A stretch of DNA of 29,339 nucleotides from Lachnospiraceae bacterium UBA3638 (GTDB lineage: Bacteria > Bacillota > Clostridia > Lachnospirales > Lachnospiraceae): the NCBI GenBank assembly GCA_002373595.1, contig DFKT01000019.1, positions 1 to 29,339 on the forward strand, given 5' to 3'. How positions within the stretch are numbered: position 1 is the first letter of the stretch; each line of letters starts with the position of its first letter. The notes beneath the pieces are model-generated. The model was not told where the DNA came from. It saw only the letters and a list, made by a program, of their open reading frames with translations, and ran no database searches. The position numbers and the translations under genes were made by a program. Shown here piece after piece: positions 1 through 8,100 of the stretch.

Positions 1-40
1 TTTAATCAAGTTGTCGGGGGTTCGAATCCCCCATGCCTCA
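1..40 (+). tRNA. tRNA-Lys(UUU), 3' part only
   Basis: The window opens inside a tRNA. The first three bases TTT fit the anticodon, followed by AA (positions 37-38) and the 3' side of the anticodon stem TCAAG. Then come a 5-nt variable region, a perfect T arm (GGGGG, loop TTCGAAT, CCCCC at 16-32), the 3' acceptor strand ATGCCTC (33-39) and discriminator A40. CCA is not encoded. Reading the anticodon as UUU assumes a standard 7-nt anticodon loop; the 5' half lies outside the window, so the identity is an inference from the visible half. tRNA-Asn is excluded because the base before TT is T, not G. Confidence 0.78.
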
Positions 41-48
41 ATCTAAAA

Positions 49-71
49 GGGGCACGGGATGCCCCATTTTT
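49..71 (+). terminator. Intrinsic terminator after tRNA-Lys
   Basis: A perfect 6-bp GC-rich stem GGGGCA/TGCCCC (49-54 with 60-65) with a 5-nt loop is followed by A and five T. It starts 8 nt after the tRNA end, so it most likely ends the tRNA transcript and separates it from the next gene. Confidence 0.85.
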
Positions 72-120
72 GTCTGATCTGACTTTGATACCTCTGATAA
101 AACAATAAACAGGAGCCATT

Positions 121-1269
121 ATGATAAAGACAGAGCTTTCGGAGCTTAAAAAGCGTTTTACGCAGAAGAATTGTTCGATCACCCGCATCGCAGGCTGCTA
201 TGTGGACGGCGATAAGTCCAAGAAGGGGGTATTTTCGAAGTCTTTCCTCGGTCTTCCCGAGGAGGAGCAGTTCAAATATTTTGAGCTTTTCAGGAAGGCG
301 CTTTCAGGTACACCGGGAAAGACCGCCATCGACCTTGTTTTTACTGAAGAAGGTGAGAAAGAAGGCGGTGCAGGCGAATTTATGCTCAGACTTCGCGAGA
401 GTGAGCTTAAGGACGAGGCTCTCCTCGAGGAGTATTTCGATCGCATCATTTCTTCATATGAATATGTAGGAAACTATCTCATACTGGCGGTGCACGATGC
501 GTACGATGTCCCCGGTAAGGCTTCCGAGGGCGGAGATATGGATGATGCATCCGACGAAGTATACGAGTATGTTTTCACGGTGCTGTGCCCCGTTAATCTC
601 TCGGAGCCGGGACTCTCTTACGATCCCGCAACCGAGGAGTTCCACAATCGTACCCGTGACTGGGTTGTCGATAAGCCGGCTAAGGGATTCCTGTTCCCTT
701 CATTTAATATGCGCACTTCGGATATTCATGGAATGATGTACTATTCCAAGGATGCTGAGAATATTGATGAGACCTTCATAGATTATGTGCTCAACTGCAC
801 ACTACCCATGACTGCGGGTACTCAGAAGCAGACCTTCAGCGCTATAGTTGAGGAGACACTCGGTGACAAGTGCGGACTTGAGGCTGTTAAGAATATCCAT
901 GAAAAGATGGGTGAGCTTCTCGAGGAGCATAAGGAGGAGCCCGAACCTCTCGTGCTTGAGCGCACGGATATGAGGAGGCTGATGGAGTCCGTCGGAGCAC
1001 CCAATGACCGTATGAAGGATTTCGACAGTCATTATGAGGTGGCTGCCGGAGACAGTGCACCGATCATGGCTACGAATATTTACAATCCGAGATCCTTTGA
1101 TGTTAAGACACCCGATGTCGTCATCAAGGTCAAGCCCGACAGGACTGATCTCATAGACGAAAAGACCATCGACGGCAGAGCATGCGTAGTCGTTGAGCTT
1201 AACGGCGAAGTGGAAGTAAACGGTATCAATGTCCGCGCCAGAGCGGGAAGAGGTAATGATAATGAGTAA
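121..1269 (+). CDS. DUF4317 family protein
   Basis: This 382-aa protein is soluble, with no signal peptide or membrane segment. The N-terminus (KKRFTQKNCSITRIAGCYVD) and the following region with LPEEEQFKYFELFRKALSG match what I remember of DUF4317, a family of unknown function widespread in Lachnospiraceae and relatives. The length is about usual for the family. The ATG start is supported by a CAGGAG ribosome binding site just upstream. Its end overlaps the start of the DJ-1 gene by 8 nt, so the two are probably co-translated. The C-terminal third is rich in charged residues. No catalytic motif is visible to me and no reaction can be assigned. Confidence 0.85.
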   Translation: MIKTELSELKKRFTQKNCSITRIAGCYVDGDKSKKGVFSKSFLGLPEEEQFKYFELFRKALSGTPGKTAIDLVFTEEGEKEGGAGEFMLRLRESELKDEALLEEYFDRIISSYEYVGNYLILAVHDAYDVPGKASEGGDMDDASDEVYEYVFTVLCPVNLSEPGLSYDPATEEFHNRTRDWVVDKPAKGFLFPSFNMRTSDIHGMMYYSKDAENIDETFIDYVLNCTLPMTAGTQKQTFSAIVEETLGDKCGLEAVKNIHEKMGELLEEHKEEPEPLVLERTDMRRLMESVGAPNDRMKDFDSHYEVAAGDSAPIMATNIYNPRSFDVKTPDVVIKVKPDRTDLIDEKTIDGRACVVVELNGEVEVNGINVRARAGRGNDNE

Positions 1270-1822
1270 GATAGCAGTCATGCTGGCAGACGGTTTTGAA
1301 GAGATCGAAGCACTCACACCTGTCGATATCTTAAGACGCTGCGGTATAGAAGCAGACACGATCTCTATAAATGCATCTGAGGATGTTATGGGATCACATA
1401 AGATCCCCGTAAAAGCTGACAAGAAGATCGCTGATATAAAGAACTGGAATGAGTATGATATGATCTTCCTCCCCGGAGGCAAGGTCGGAAATGATAATCT
1501 CGAGGCTTGCGAAGATTTAAAGGCACCGATTTATGACTTCTACAAGAGCGGAAAGTGGATAGCAGCTATATGTGCTGCCCCCAGCATCTTTGCCCACAGA
1601 GGATATCTGAAAGGCAAGAACGCAACATCCCATCCCGCTTTCACATCTCATCTCGATGAAGCCGGCGCGATCACAAAGGGCGCACCTGTTGAAGTATGCG
1701 ATCATATCGTGACGGGACAGGGTATGGGAGCTTCGATTGAGTTTGCGCTTACTATCGCCGAAATATTTGCAGGCAAAGAAATGGCGGACCGCGTAGCGGA
1801 AGGCATCTGCTACAGGAAATGA
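1262..1822 (+). CDS. DJ-1/PfpI (ThiJ/YajL-type) family protein
   Basis: This 186-aa protein has the flavodoxin-like DJ-1 fold signature. KIAVMLADGFEEIEALTPVD at the N-terminus contains the conserved glutamate (E16), and AAICAAPSIFAH carries the nucleophilic elbow cysteine C104, followed by a histidine. Family members act in oxidative or carbonyl stress, as redox-sensing cysteine proteins or glyoxalase III/deglycase-like enzymes; the substrate here cannot be told. The frame is open upstream to an ATG at 1229, but the ATG at 1262 gives the canonical N-terminus and has a GGAAGAGG ribosome binding site about 9 nt before it, so I use it. It overlaps the end of the DUF4317 gene by 8 nt, which implies translational coupling. 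Confidence 0.92.
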   Translation: MSKIAVMLADGFEEIEALTPVDILRRCGIEADTISINASEDVMGSHKIPVKADKKIADIKNWNEYDMIFLPGGKVGNDNLEACEDLKAPIYDFYKSGKWIAAICAAPSIFAHRGYLKGKNATSHPAFTSHLDEAGAITKGAPVEVCDHIVTGQGMGASIEFALTIAEIFAGKEMADRVAEGICYRK

Positions 1823-1840
1823 TATCAGGTACATAAAGAA

Positions 1841-2353
1841 ATGGAAATTGAACGTAAATTCTTAATTCATAAATTACCGGATGATTTGGAGAGTTATCCC
1901 TCTCACAGGATCGAGCAGGCATATCTGTGCACAAACCCCGTACTCAGAGTACGCAGGGAAGATGAGGACTATTACGCAACCTACAAGGGAGAGGGACTCA
2001 TGCAGAGAGAGGAGATCAATATGCCTCTTACTGCCGAAGGGTACAGACATCTCGTGTTAAAGGCAGACGGTAATGTCATCTCCAAGAAGAGGTACCTCAT
2101 CCCTTTGGAACACCCTCAGGTGATAGAGGGTTCGCCCCAGCCTCCGGACGGATATTCACTCATGATCGAGCTGGATGTATTTGACAAACCTTTCGCGCCG
2201 CTTGCTATGGCGGAGGTGGAATTCGGCAGCAGGGAGGCCGCGGAGGTATTCCTTCCCCCTGAGTGGTTTGGAGAGGAAGTGACCTACGATCCGCGGTATC
2301 ACAATTCACATATGGCTATGGCCGAGATCATACAGGACGACCCGGAGGATTAA
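1841..2353 (+). CDS. CYTH domain protein (triphosphate tunnel metalloenzyme family)
   Basis: This 170-aa protein begins MEIERKF, the ExExK metal-binding motif of CYTH/triphosphate tunnel enzymes. Further paired charged strands line the predicted tunnel: VLRVRRE, YATYKGEG, REEIN, ISKKRY, IELDVF and AEVEF. The length equals a single stand-alone CYTH domain. Family members hydrolyse inorganic tripolyphosphate or ThTP, or act as class IV adenylate cyclases; the visible motifs do not decide between these. It lies 18 nt after the DJ-1 gene on the same strand with only a weak ribosome binding site, so it probably belongs to the same transcript. The stop codon lies inside the loop of the operon's terminator. 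Confidence 0.9.
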   Translation: MEIERKFLIHKLPDDLESYPSHRIEQAYLCTNPVLRVRREDEDYYATYKGEGLMQREEINMPLTAEGYRHLVLKADGNVISKKRYLIPLEHPQVIEGSPQPPDGYSLMIELDVFDKPFAPLAMAEVEFGSREAAEVFLPPEWFGEEVTYDPRYHNSHMAMAEIIQDDPED

Positions 2354-2367
2354 TCCTTCGGGTTTTT
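2341..2367 (+). terminator. Intrinsic terminator overlapping the CYTH stop codon
   Basis: CCCGGAGGA (2341-2349) pairs with TCCTTCGGG (2354-2362), with one G-T wobble, around a TTAA loop, then five T. The TAA stop of the CYTH gene (2351-2353) is part of the loop, so the last codons form the left arm. A ribosome terminating there would cover the hairpin. Confidence 0.85.
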
Positions 2368-2385
2368 CTATGCTTTGAAATAGTG

Positions 2386-2391
2386 TATAAT
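2386..2391 (+). promoter_or_regulatory. -10 element of the TIR operon promoter
   Basis: A perfect TATAAT lies about 60 nt before the TIR gene and just after the previous terminator. At 17-nt spacing the -35 position (2363-2368, TTTTTC) is poor and overlaps the terminator's T-run. A TTGAAA at 2375-2380 is too close to serve as -35. Transcription would start near 2397-2399, at the base of the hairpin described next. A weak -35 suggests help from an activator, or low expression. Confidence 0.6.
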
Positions 2392-2396
2392 AATCA

Positions 2397-2416
2397 TTCG
2401 GGGCGTTTGCCCCGAA
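2397..2416 (+). promoter_or_regulatory. Hairpin at the predicted 5' end of the TIR operon mRNA
   Basis: TTCGGGGC (2397-2404) and GCCCCGAA (2409-2416) form a perfect 8-bp inverted repeat with a GTTT loop. It starts where transcription from the TATAAT at 2386 should begin and has no T-run after it, so it is not a terminator. It could stabilise the mRNA 5' end or be an operator. Confidence 0.55.
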
Positions 2417-2433
2417 ATCTGAGATCTGCACAT

Positions 2434-2442
2434 AAGGGGGAG
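2434..2442 (+). promoter_or_regulatory. Ribosome binding site that decides the TIR gene start
   Basis: AAGGGGGAG lies 7 nt before the ATG at 2450 but only 4 nt before the overlapping in-frame TTG at 2447. The spacing favours the ATG as start. Confidence 0.6.
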
Positions 2443-2449
2443 ACTATTG

Positions 2450-5128
2450 ATGGACAGTCGTAACATGAGCGGACATGATGTATTTATCAGCTATTCTACC
2501 AAGAATAAGAACGTCGCGGATGCGATAGTCGCTGACTTCGAGCAGCACGGTATAAAATGCTGGTACGCACCGAGGGATATCCTGCCCGGAGAGGAATGGG
2601 TCACTGCTATCAAGAATGCTCTTGAAGGCTCCAAGTCACTCGTCCTCATATATACCGATGAATCCAATCAGTCCAGACAGGTCATGAATGAGATCGCTAT
2701 CGCATTCAATGCCGGTCTTACGATAGTTCCTTTCAGACTCACCGAAGAGCAGATGAGCAGCGAGCTTGAGTACTACCTCACGAGAGTTCACTGGCTCGAT
2801 GCAGTCTCCAAACCCCTCAATAAAAATATCGCGGCATTAAGAGAATACATAAATGTCATAATCAACACCGAGAACGGTGCAGTTCCCGTCCATCGCAAGA
2901 GTGATGAGGAGATCGTTGCAGAGCGTGCGGCTAAGAAAAAGAAAAAGACACTTGGAATAGTCATCGCAGCTATCATCGTGGTCGTGCTCGCGATAGCGGG
3001 TCTTGCGGTTGCTTCTAATGTTAAGAAAGCCGGTAGGAGTAAGACCTATGAGCAGGCTCTTGCCAGCTACAACTCACAGTACCATGGAAAAGCGGACGAT
3101 GACGCAGCCCGCGAGGCATTTGAGTCTGTGAAGGATTATTTTCCTGAGAGTTATTACTATCTCGGAATGCTCGATGAGAGAGTGGATGATTATGATTCCG
3201 CAAAGAAGCAGTACGAGGAAGGTATAGAGAAGGGAAGCATACGTTCCCTGATGGCGATGGGCAATCTTTATCTGCAAGGTAATGCTGTTTCGGCGGATCC
3301 TGTTAAAGCGAAGGAGTATTTCGATAAAGCTGTAGATAAGGGATGCAAGGAAGCAAACTACTATATAGCTTCTCTGTGGAAGAGCGGACTCATAGAGGGC
3401 GAGGATGCTGATGGTGACAGGGCAATTGCTACCCTTAATGATGTATTTAAATGTGATGATCCGGAAATTTTGGCTAAAGCGCATATCCTCATGGGAGATA
3501 TGTCAAGTAACGGATATGCCGGACTTAATAAAAATATCGATCTGGCACTGGAATCATACAAGAAAGCGATAGATGAATGCAGCTATTATGAAGGATATGC
3601 CAATTACTATATCGGCAAGATGTACGAGGCTGAAGATGACAAGGCCAATGCGGATGAGTATTTCCGTAAGGCACTTAACTTCTGCGAAAAATCCGCAGAT
3701 GAAGGATGTGCGATATCAGATAATATGGTGGGACTATGTTACCAAATGGGATACGGTACCGCTATAGATTTCAGCAAGTCGCTGGAGTACTACAAGAAAG
3801 CAGCTGATTATGGAAATCTTAATGCAACGAGGAATATAGGGCTTCTGTATGAAACGGGCGACGGAGAGCTTAAACAGGATGTGGATAAGGCATATGAGTA
3901 TTATATCAAAGCTGCTGACGGCGGATTAGGAAAGGCGATGTACAACATCGGAAGACTCTATGAAAAAGGCATATATCCGACGGATGCGGAAGCCCCCGAT
4001 TACAAGACTGCGAGACAGTGGTATGAGAAGGCTGCACAGAATGGACTTCCGGACGGATGGTCATATGCCGGTGATATATACCTGAATGGCTACGAAGACG
4101 GAATAGAGGATAAAGATAAAGCTATAGAGTATTACGATCGCGGTATAGAGATGGGTAGTGCGAGATCCATGGCATCCATGGGATATATGTATTATAAAGA
4201 GATGGATTATGACAATGCATTGATCTACTTTAAGAAAGGAGCAAACGCGGGATCTTCATATTCGATGAGACTTATCGGACTCTGCTATCACTATGGAAAA
4301 GGTGTTGATGAGGATCCTGAAAAAGCTGCCGAATGGTATGCGCAGGCAGCTTCGGCGGGTGATGCATATGCTTGCTTATTGATCGGAAGTCTCTATGAGG
4401 GGGCTATCCTTGACGAAGAGCCTGACTATACCAATGCTATCAGGTGGTATCTGATGGGCGCTGACAGAGGTTCTGACGGATGCGCATACAGACTTGGCAA
4501 TATGTATTACAAAGGCATTGGTGCTTCAAAGGATATAGATACCGCCAAGAGGTATTATCAGAAAGCTGCAGACGCGGGAAATGCACCTGCGATGAAGGCT
4601 CTCGGTGATGTTTGCTACGACGCGAAGGATTATGATAATGCAATCCTCTGGTATGAGAAAACGATAGAAAATGGAAGTGATGTCGCTTCGGACAAATTCC
4701 TCGCTATGAGAGCACTCGGAGATATGTATTATGACGGTGTCGGTGTGGATAAGGATGAACAGAAAGCAAAAGAGTATTACCTTGATTGCGTGGAGTATAC
4801 CGTTGGCGTTAATACCAGAGTCATAAGAGTAAAAGTAGATGATGAGGATGTTTATTTCAAACTTGCGATGATGTGTTTCAATGATGAGGAATTCGCAGAA
4901 TCCGGATTCTTCTTTGCAAAGTGTCTGGAGTTTACCGAGAAGCCGGTCAATATGTATAACGCCGGTGTTGCATACTACAGGGCTAAGGATTATAAGAATG
5001 CCCTAAAGTATTACGGTATGGCAATAGATGCGGATTATAAGGACTCCGAAAAGGTAAAAGACAAGATCCAAACTATGGTCGATAACGGATATGTAACCGA
5101 AAAAGAAGCGGAGAAGTGGTTGGATTAA
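2450..5128 (+). CDS. Membrane TIR domain protein with external Sel1-like repeats
   Basis: This 892-aa protein has three parts. Residues 8-135 are a TIR domain (HDVFISYSTKNKNVADAI, then CWYAPRDILPGEEW) with S75 and the putative catalytic NADase glutamate E81 in SRQVMNEIAIAF. Residues 163-190 are a lysine stretch and one hydrophobic helix, putting the TIR domain in the cytosol. From about 230 to the end come some 17 Sel1/TPR-like repeats with the A-x-x-Y-Y-x-K-A-A-x-x-G pattern, predicted outside the membrane. TIR domains cleave NAD+ or act as adaptors; Sel1 repeats bind proteins. The start is ATG 2450 (TTG 2447 also possible). The stop is 1 nt before the next start, so the two proteins are made together. 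The activity and partnership are inferred. Confidence 0.9.
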   Translation: MDSRNMSGHDVFISYSTKNKNVADAIVADFEQHGIKCWYAPRDILPGEEWVTAIKNALEGSKSLVLIYTDESNQSRQVMNEIAIAFNAGLTIVPFRLTEEQMSSELEYYLTRVHWLDAVSKPLNKNIAALREYINVIINTENGAVPVHRKSDEEIVAERAAKKKKKTLGIVIAAIIVVVLAIAGLAVASNVKKAGRSKTYEQALASYNSQYHGKADDDAAREAFESVKDYFPESYYYLGMLDERVDDYDSAKKQYEEGIEKGSIRSLMAMGNLYLQGNAVSADPVKAKEYFDKAVDKGCKEANYYIASLWKSGLIEGEDADGDRAIATLNDVFKCDDPEILAKAHILMGDMSSNGYAGLNKNIDLALESYKKAIDECSYYEGYANYYIGKMYEAEDDKANADEYFRKALNFCEKSADEGCAISDNMVGLCYQMGYGTAIDFSKSLEYYKKAADYGNLNATRNIGLLYETGDGELKQDVDKAYEYYIKAADGGLGKAMYNIGRLYEKGIYPTDAEAPDYKTARQWYEKAAQNGLPDGWSYAGDIYLNGYEDGIEDKDKAIEYYDRGIEMGSARSMASMGYMYYKEMDYDNALIYFKKGANAGSSYSMRLIGLCYHYGKGVDEDPEKAAEWYAQAASAGDAYACLLIGSLYEGAILDEEPDYTNAIRWYLMGADRGSDGCAYRLGNMYYKGIGASKDIDTAKRYYQKAADAGNAPAMKALGDVCYDAKDYDNAILWYEKTIENGSDVASDKFLAMRALGDMYYDGVGVDKDEQKAKEYYLDCVEYTVGVNTRVIRVKVDDEDVYFKLAMMCFNDEEFAESGFFFAKCLEFTEKPVNMYNAGVAYYRAKDYKNALKYYGMAIDADYKDSEKVKDKIQTMVDNGYVTEKEAEKWLD

Positions 5129-5129
5129 T

Positions 5130-8100
5130 ATGAACAGTGTAGGAATAATCTTAATATCCGCAGCGATATTCTTTGCCTTCGTTGTATGGCTCGCTTCGGA
5201 CAATGACAATCTGGAGAAATGGACGGGACTCGCATTTGCTGCTGCGATAGTGGGCGGACTGTGTATCTACGGCACGATCAATGCTTCAAATTATAAATCA
5301 GAGCCATTCATAGCAGTACTCCGCACTGTGGTCGACCTCGGCAAGATGTTCGGAAACAGCGGTGCCGAAGGATATGACAAATTCATGAAAGCTTTTGAAG
5401 GAGTGCCCGGTGCTTCGGCCAAGCTCCTTACGGTATTCTACTGGTGCGTACACTTTTTTGCATTCTATTCCATGATCAGCGCAGTGATAATGCTCCTCGG
5501 CAAGACTGCTCTCAAGAAACTAAAGACAGTCCTTATGAGAGTACATGACATAGAGCTGATCTACGGAGTCGATGAGAGCACGCTCGGATTCGGATCGAGA
5601 CTCTCCAAGGATAAGGATATATCGATCGTCTATGTCGGAAACGGAAGCATATCCGAGAATGAGATACGAGACATCGGAGGAGTATGGTTTGCGGATCCGG
5701 ATGCGACCGAAGGCACTGCGGCATTTGTTAAGCGACTCGGTCTTAAGAAAGGAAGGGGAAAACTCAGACTTTCTGCTTTATCCGGCGATGCAGATGCCAA
5801 TATTTCATATGCTCTTAAACTCCTGGAATCTCTTAAGAAAAGGGGAGTAAATCCCGCTCAGACGGAGCTCGTTATCCTCGGTACCGGAGAGTCGGACGGA
5901 GAAGGCCTGCAGGCATTGGGCGATACCTACGGTTACGGTTCCGTCAGGATGTTTGACAGAGCGGAACTTGTCTCGAGACTCCTTATCAAGAAGTATCCCA
6001 TCTGCGATGAAGTATCCTTTGATGATAATGCCAAGGGCAGATCAGATGTGGAAGTACTCATAGTCGGATTTGGTAATGTCGGACGCGAAGTACTGCGCAA
6101 GGCTGTAGCGAACGGACAGTTCTGCGGCAGCTCTTTCCGTGCAACTGTATTTGATCCGGCTATAGGAAAGAACGACGGATTCTTCAGAGACAGATACGCT
6201 TCGATGTTTGAAGAGTATGATATAGACCTTAAGCCTTTCGATGGCAGGAGCAGTGAACTCGCATCCTTCATCCGGGAAAGGTCAGAGAAACTTTCCTATA
6301 TCGTAGTGTCCGTAGGTAATGATAAAACGGGCCGTCAGATAGTTGAAGAGATCACGAATGCTCTCGGAGCGTGCGGAGTATCCAAGCCTGTCTATATGTG
6401 CTCATCCGATAAGGTTACCCGTTTCTGCGGTACCGCGCAGCCTGAGGTGTCGCATACATTTGAAGCGGACATCCTTTTCCATGGAGTGATGGATGAACTC
6501 GCGGTTCAGATCAATCATTTCTATAACGGAGATGATGGCGAGCCGGCAGAACAGTGGAAGTCCTGTGATTACTTCAGCAGGATGAGCTGCAGAGCAAGTG
6601 CGGATTATCTCTCCGGATTTTTAAAGAAAGTAGGAGCACTTAAGAAGCACGCCTTAAGCCCTGAAGAGTCAGAGAATCTCGGTATATCCGAGCATAAGAG
6701 ATGGTGCGCATTTCATTATTCATTCGGATATTCGCTTATGTCCGAAGAAGAGAAAAAAGAGAGAGCAAAGCTCTACTCTGACGAAAATCATATCAGGATC
6801 GCAAAGGATACGGATAGAAAGCATCACGCCTGCCTCATCCCCTGGGACGACCTTGATGAACTCTCCCGATGGGAGAACGGCATAACAGGCGGGAATGTTG
6901 ACTATAAGCAGCTCGACCGTGACAATGTGGAGACCGTGAGAGGTCTTGCGGAGAAACTCGAAGCAGCGGAAGAAAGCACCGGAGATGCATCCAAAGATAA
7001 AGCCGGAACCAATAAGAAAAAAGACGATCCTAAGAGAAGAAAGCTCCGCAGATATCTTCCTATCATCATTGCGATACTCATAGCCCTGATAGCAGGAATA
7101 GTGATCCTCGTCGTAAGCCATTTAAAGAGGGCTGAGCAGAGGATGGTATACCCGACAGGACTTGATACCGAAGGTATGCCCACAGAGACAGCGGAAGCAC
7201 CGAATGACATCTCATTCGATACCGCTCGAAGCATGCAGGGAGATAAGGGTTCGGAGAGATTTACACCGACCGATGAGGAGCCTCCTTCATGTTTCCCTCT
7301 GGCATATAATGACGAAGGGCTTCTCGAACTGCTTACGATCGTGCTCCCCGCTACGAGGGACCAGGGCTCTTACGGTACATGCTGGGCACATTCGGCGATC
7401 GCACTGGCTGAATTCTCGATGATAGCACAGGGGGAAGAGATTAACAGTGTAGACTACAGCGAGCTTCATCTGGCTTACTATACTTACAATAACGGTACGG
7501 GGCTGGCTATGGGAGATACAGGTGACAGCGTCAGCTTCATACCTACCGAAGATGATCCGAACTATCTTGAATGCGGAGGAACGCTTAGATATGCGGCTAT
7601 GACTCTGGCCAGGAGGAGAGGATGCATAGATGAGAAATATCTGCCCTATGATAAGGCGGATAAGCTCCTTAAAGGCAGTATCAAGCAGGATTTCGAATTC
7701 GGATATGACGAAGCATGGCTCAGAAATGCCATATTCATTGATATCAAGAAAAATCCTAACCATGTAAAGCAGGCCATAATGTCAAACGGTGCCGTAGGAG
7801 TTAGTATCTGGGCACCGGTTAACGCTGTGGACTATATGAATAACTATAACGAAGAAACCAATTCCTACTATGCCGCGGAAGCCAAAACCGCCAATCATGC
7901 GGTCGTTGTTGTGGGATGGGATGATGATTATCCGAGAGAGAATTTCTCGTACGGGATGTTTAACAAGAGACCCGAATCGAACGGAGCTTGGCTGGTAAGG
8001 AACAGCTGGTCGACAGAAACAAAGTTTTCTCTTGAGTCGTATTTCTGGATATCATATGAGGATCCTTCTCTGAAAAAGTTCCCGGTTGCGACATTTGAGA

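Noticed and set aside
802..1482. 226-codon minus-strand frame
   Set aside because: It lies opposite the DUF4317 and DJ-1 genes, both recognised families; no coding support.
2375..2380. TTGAAA as -35 of the TIR operon promoter
   Set aside because: Only 5 nt separate it from the TATAAT, far from the needed 16-18 nt.
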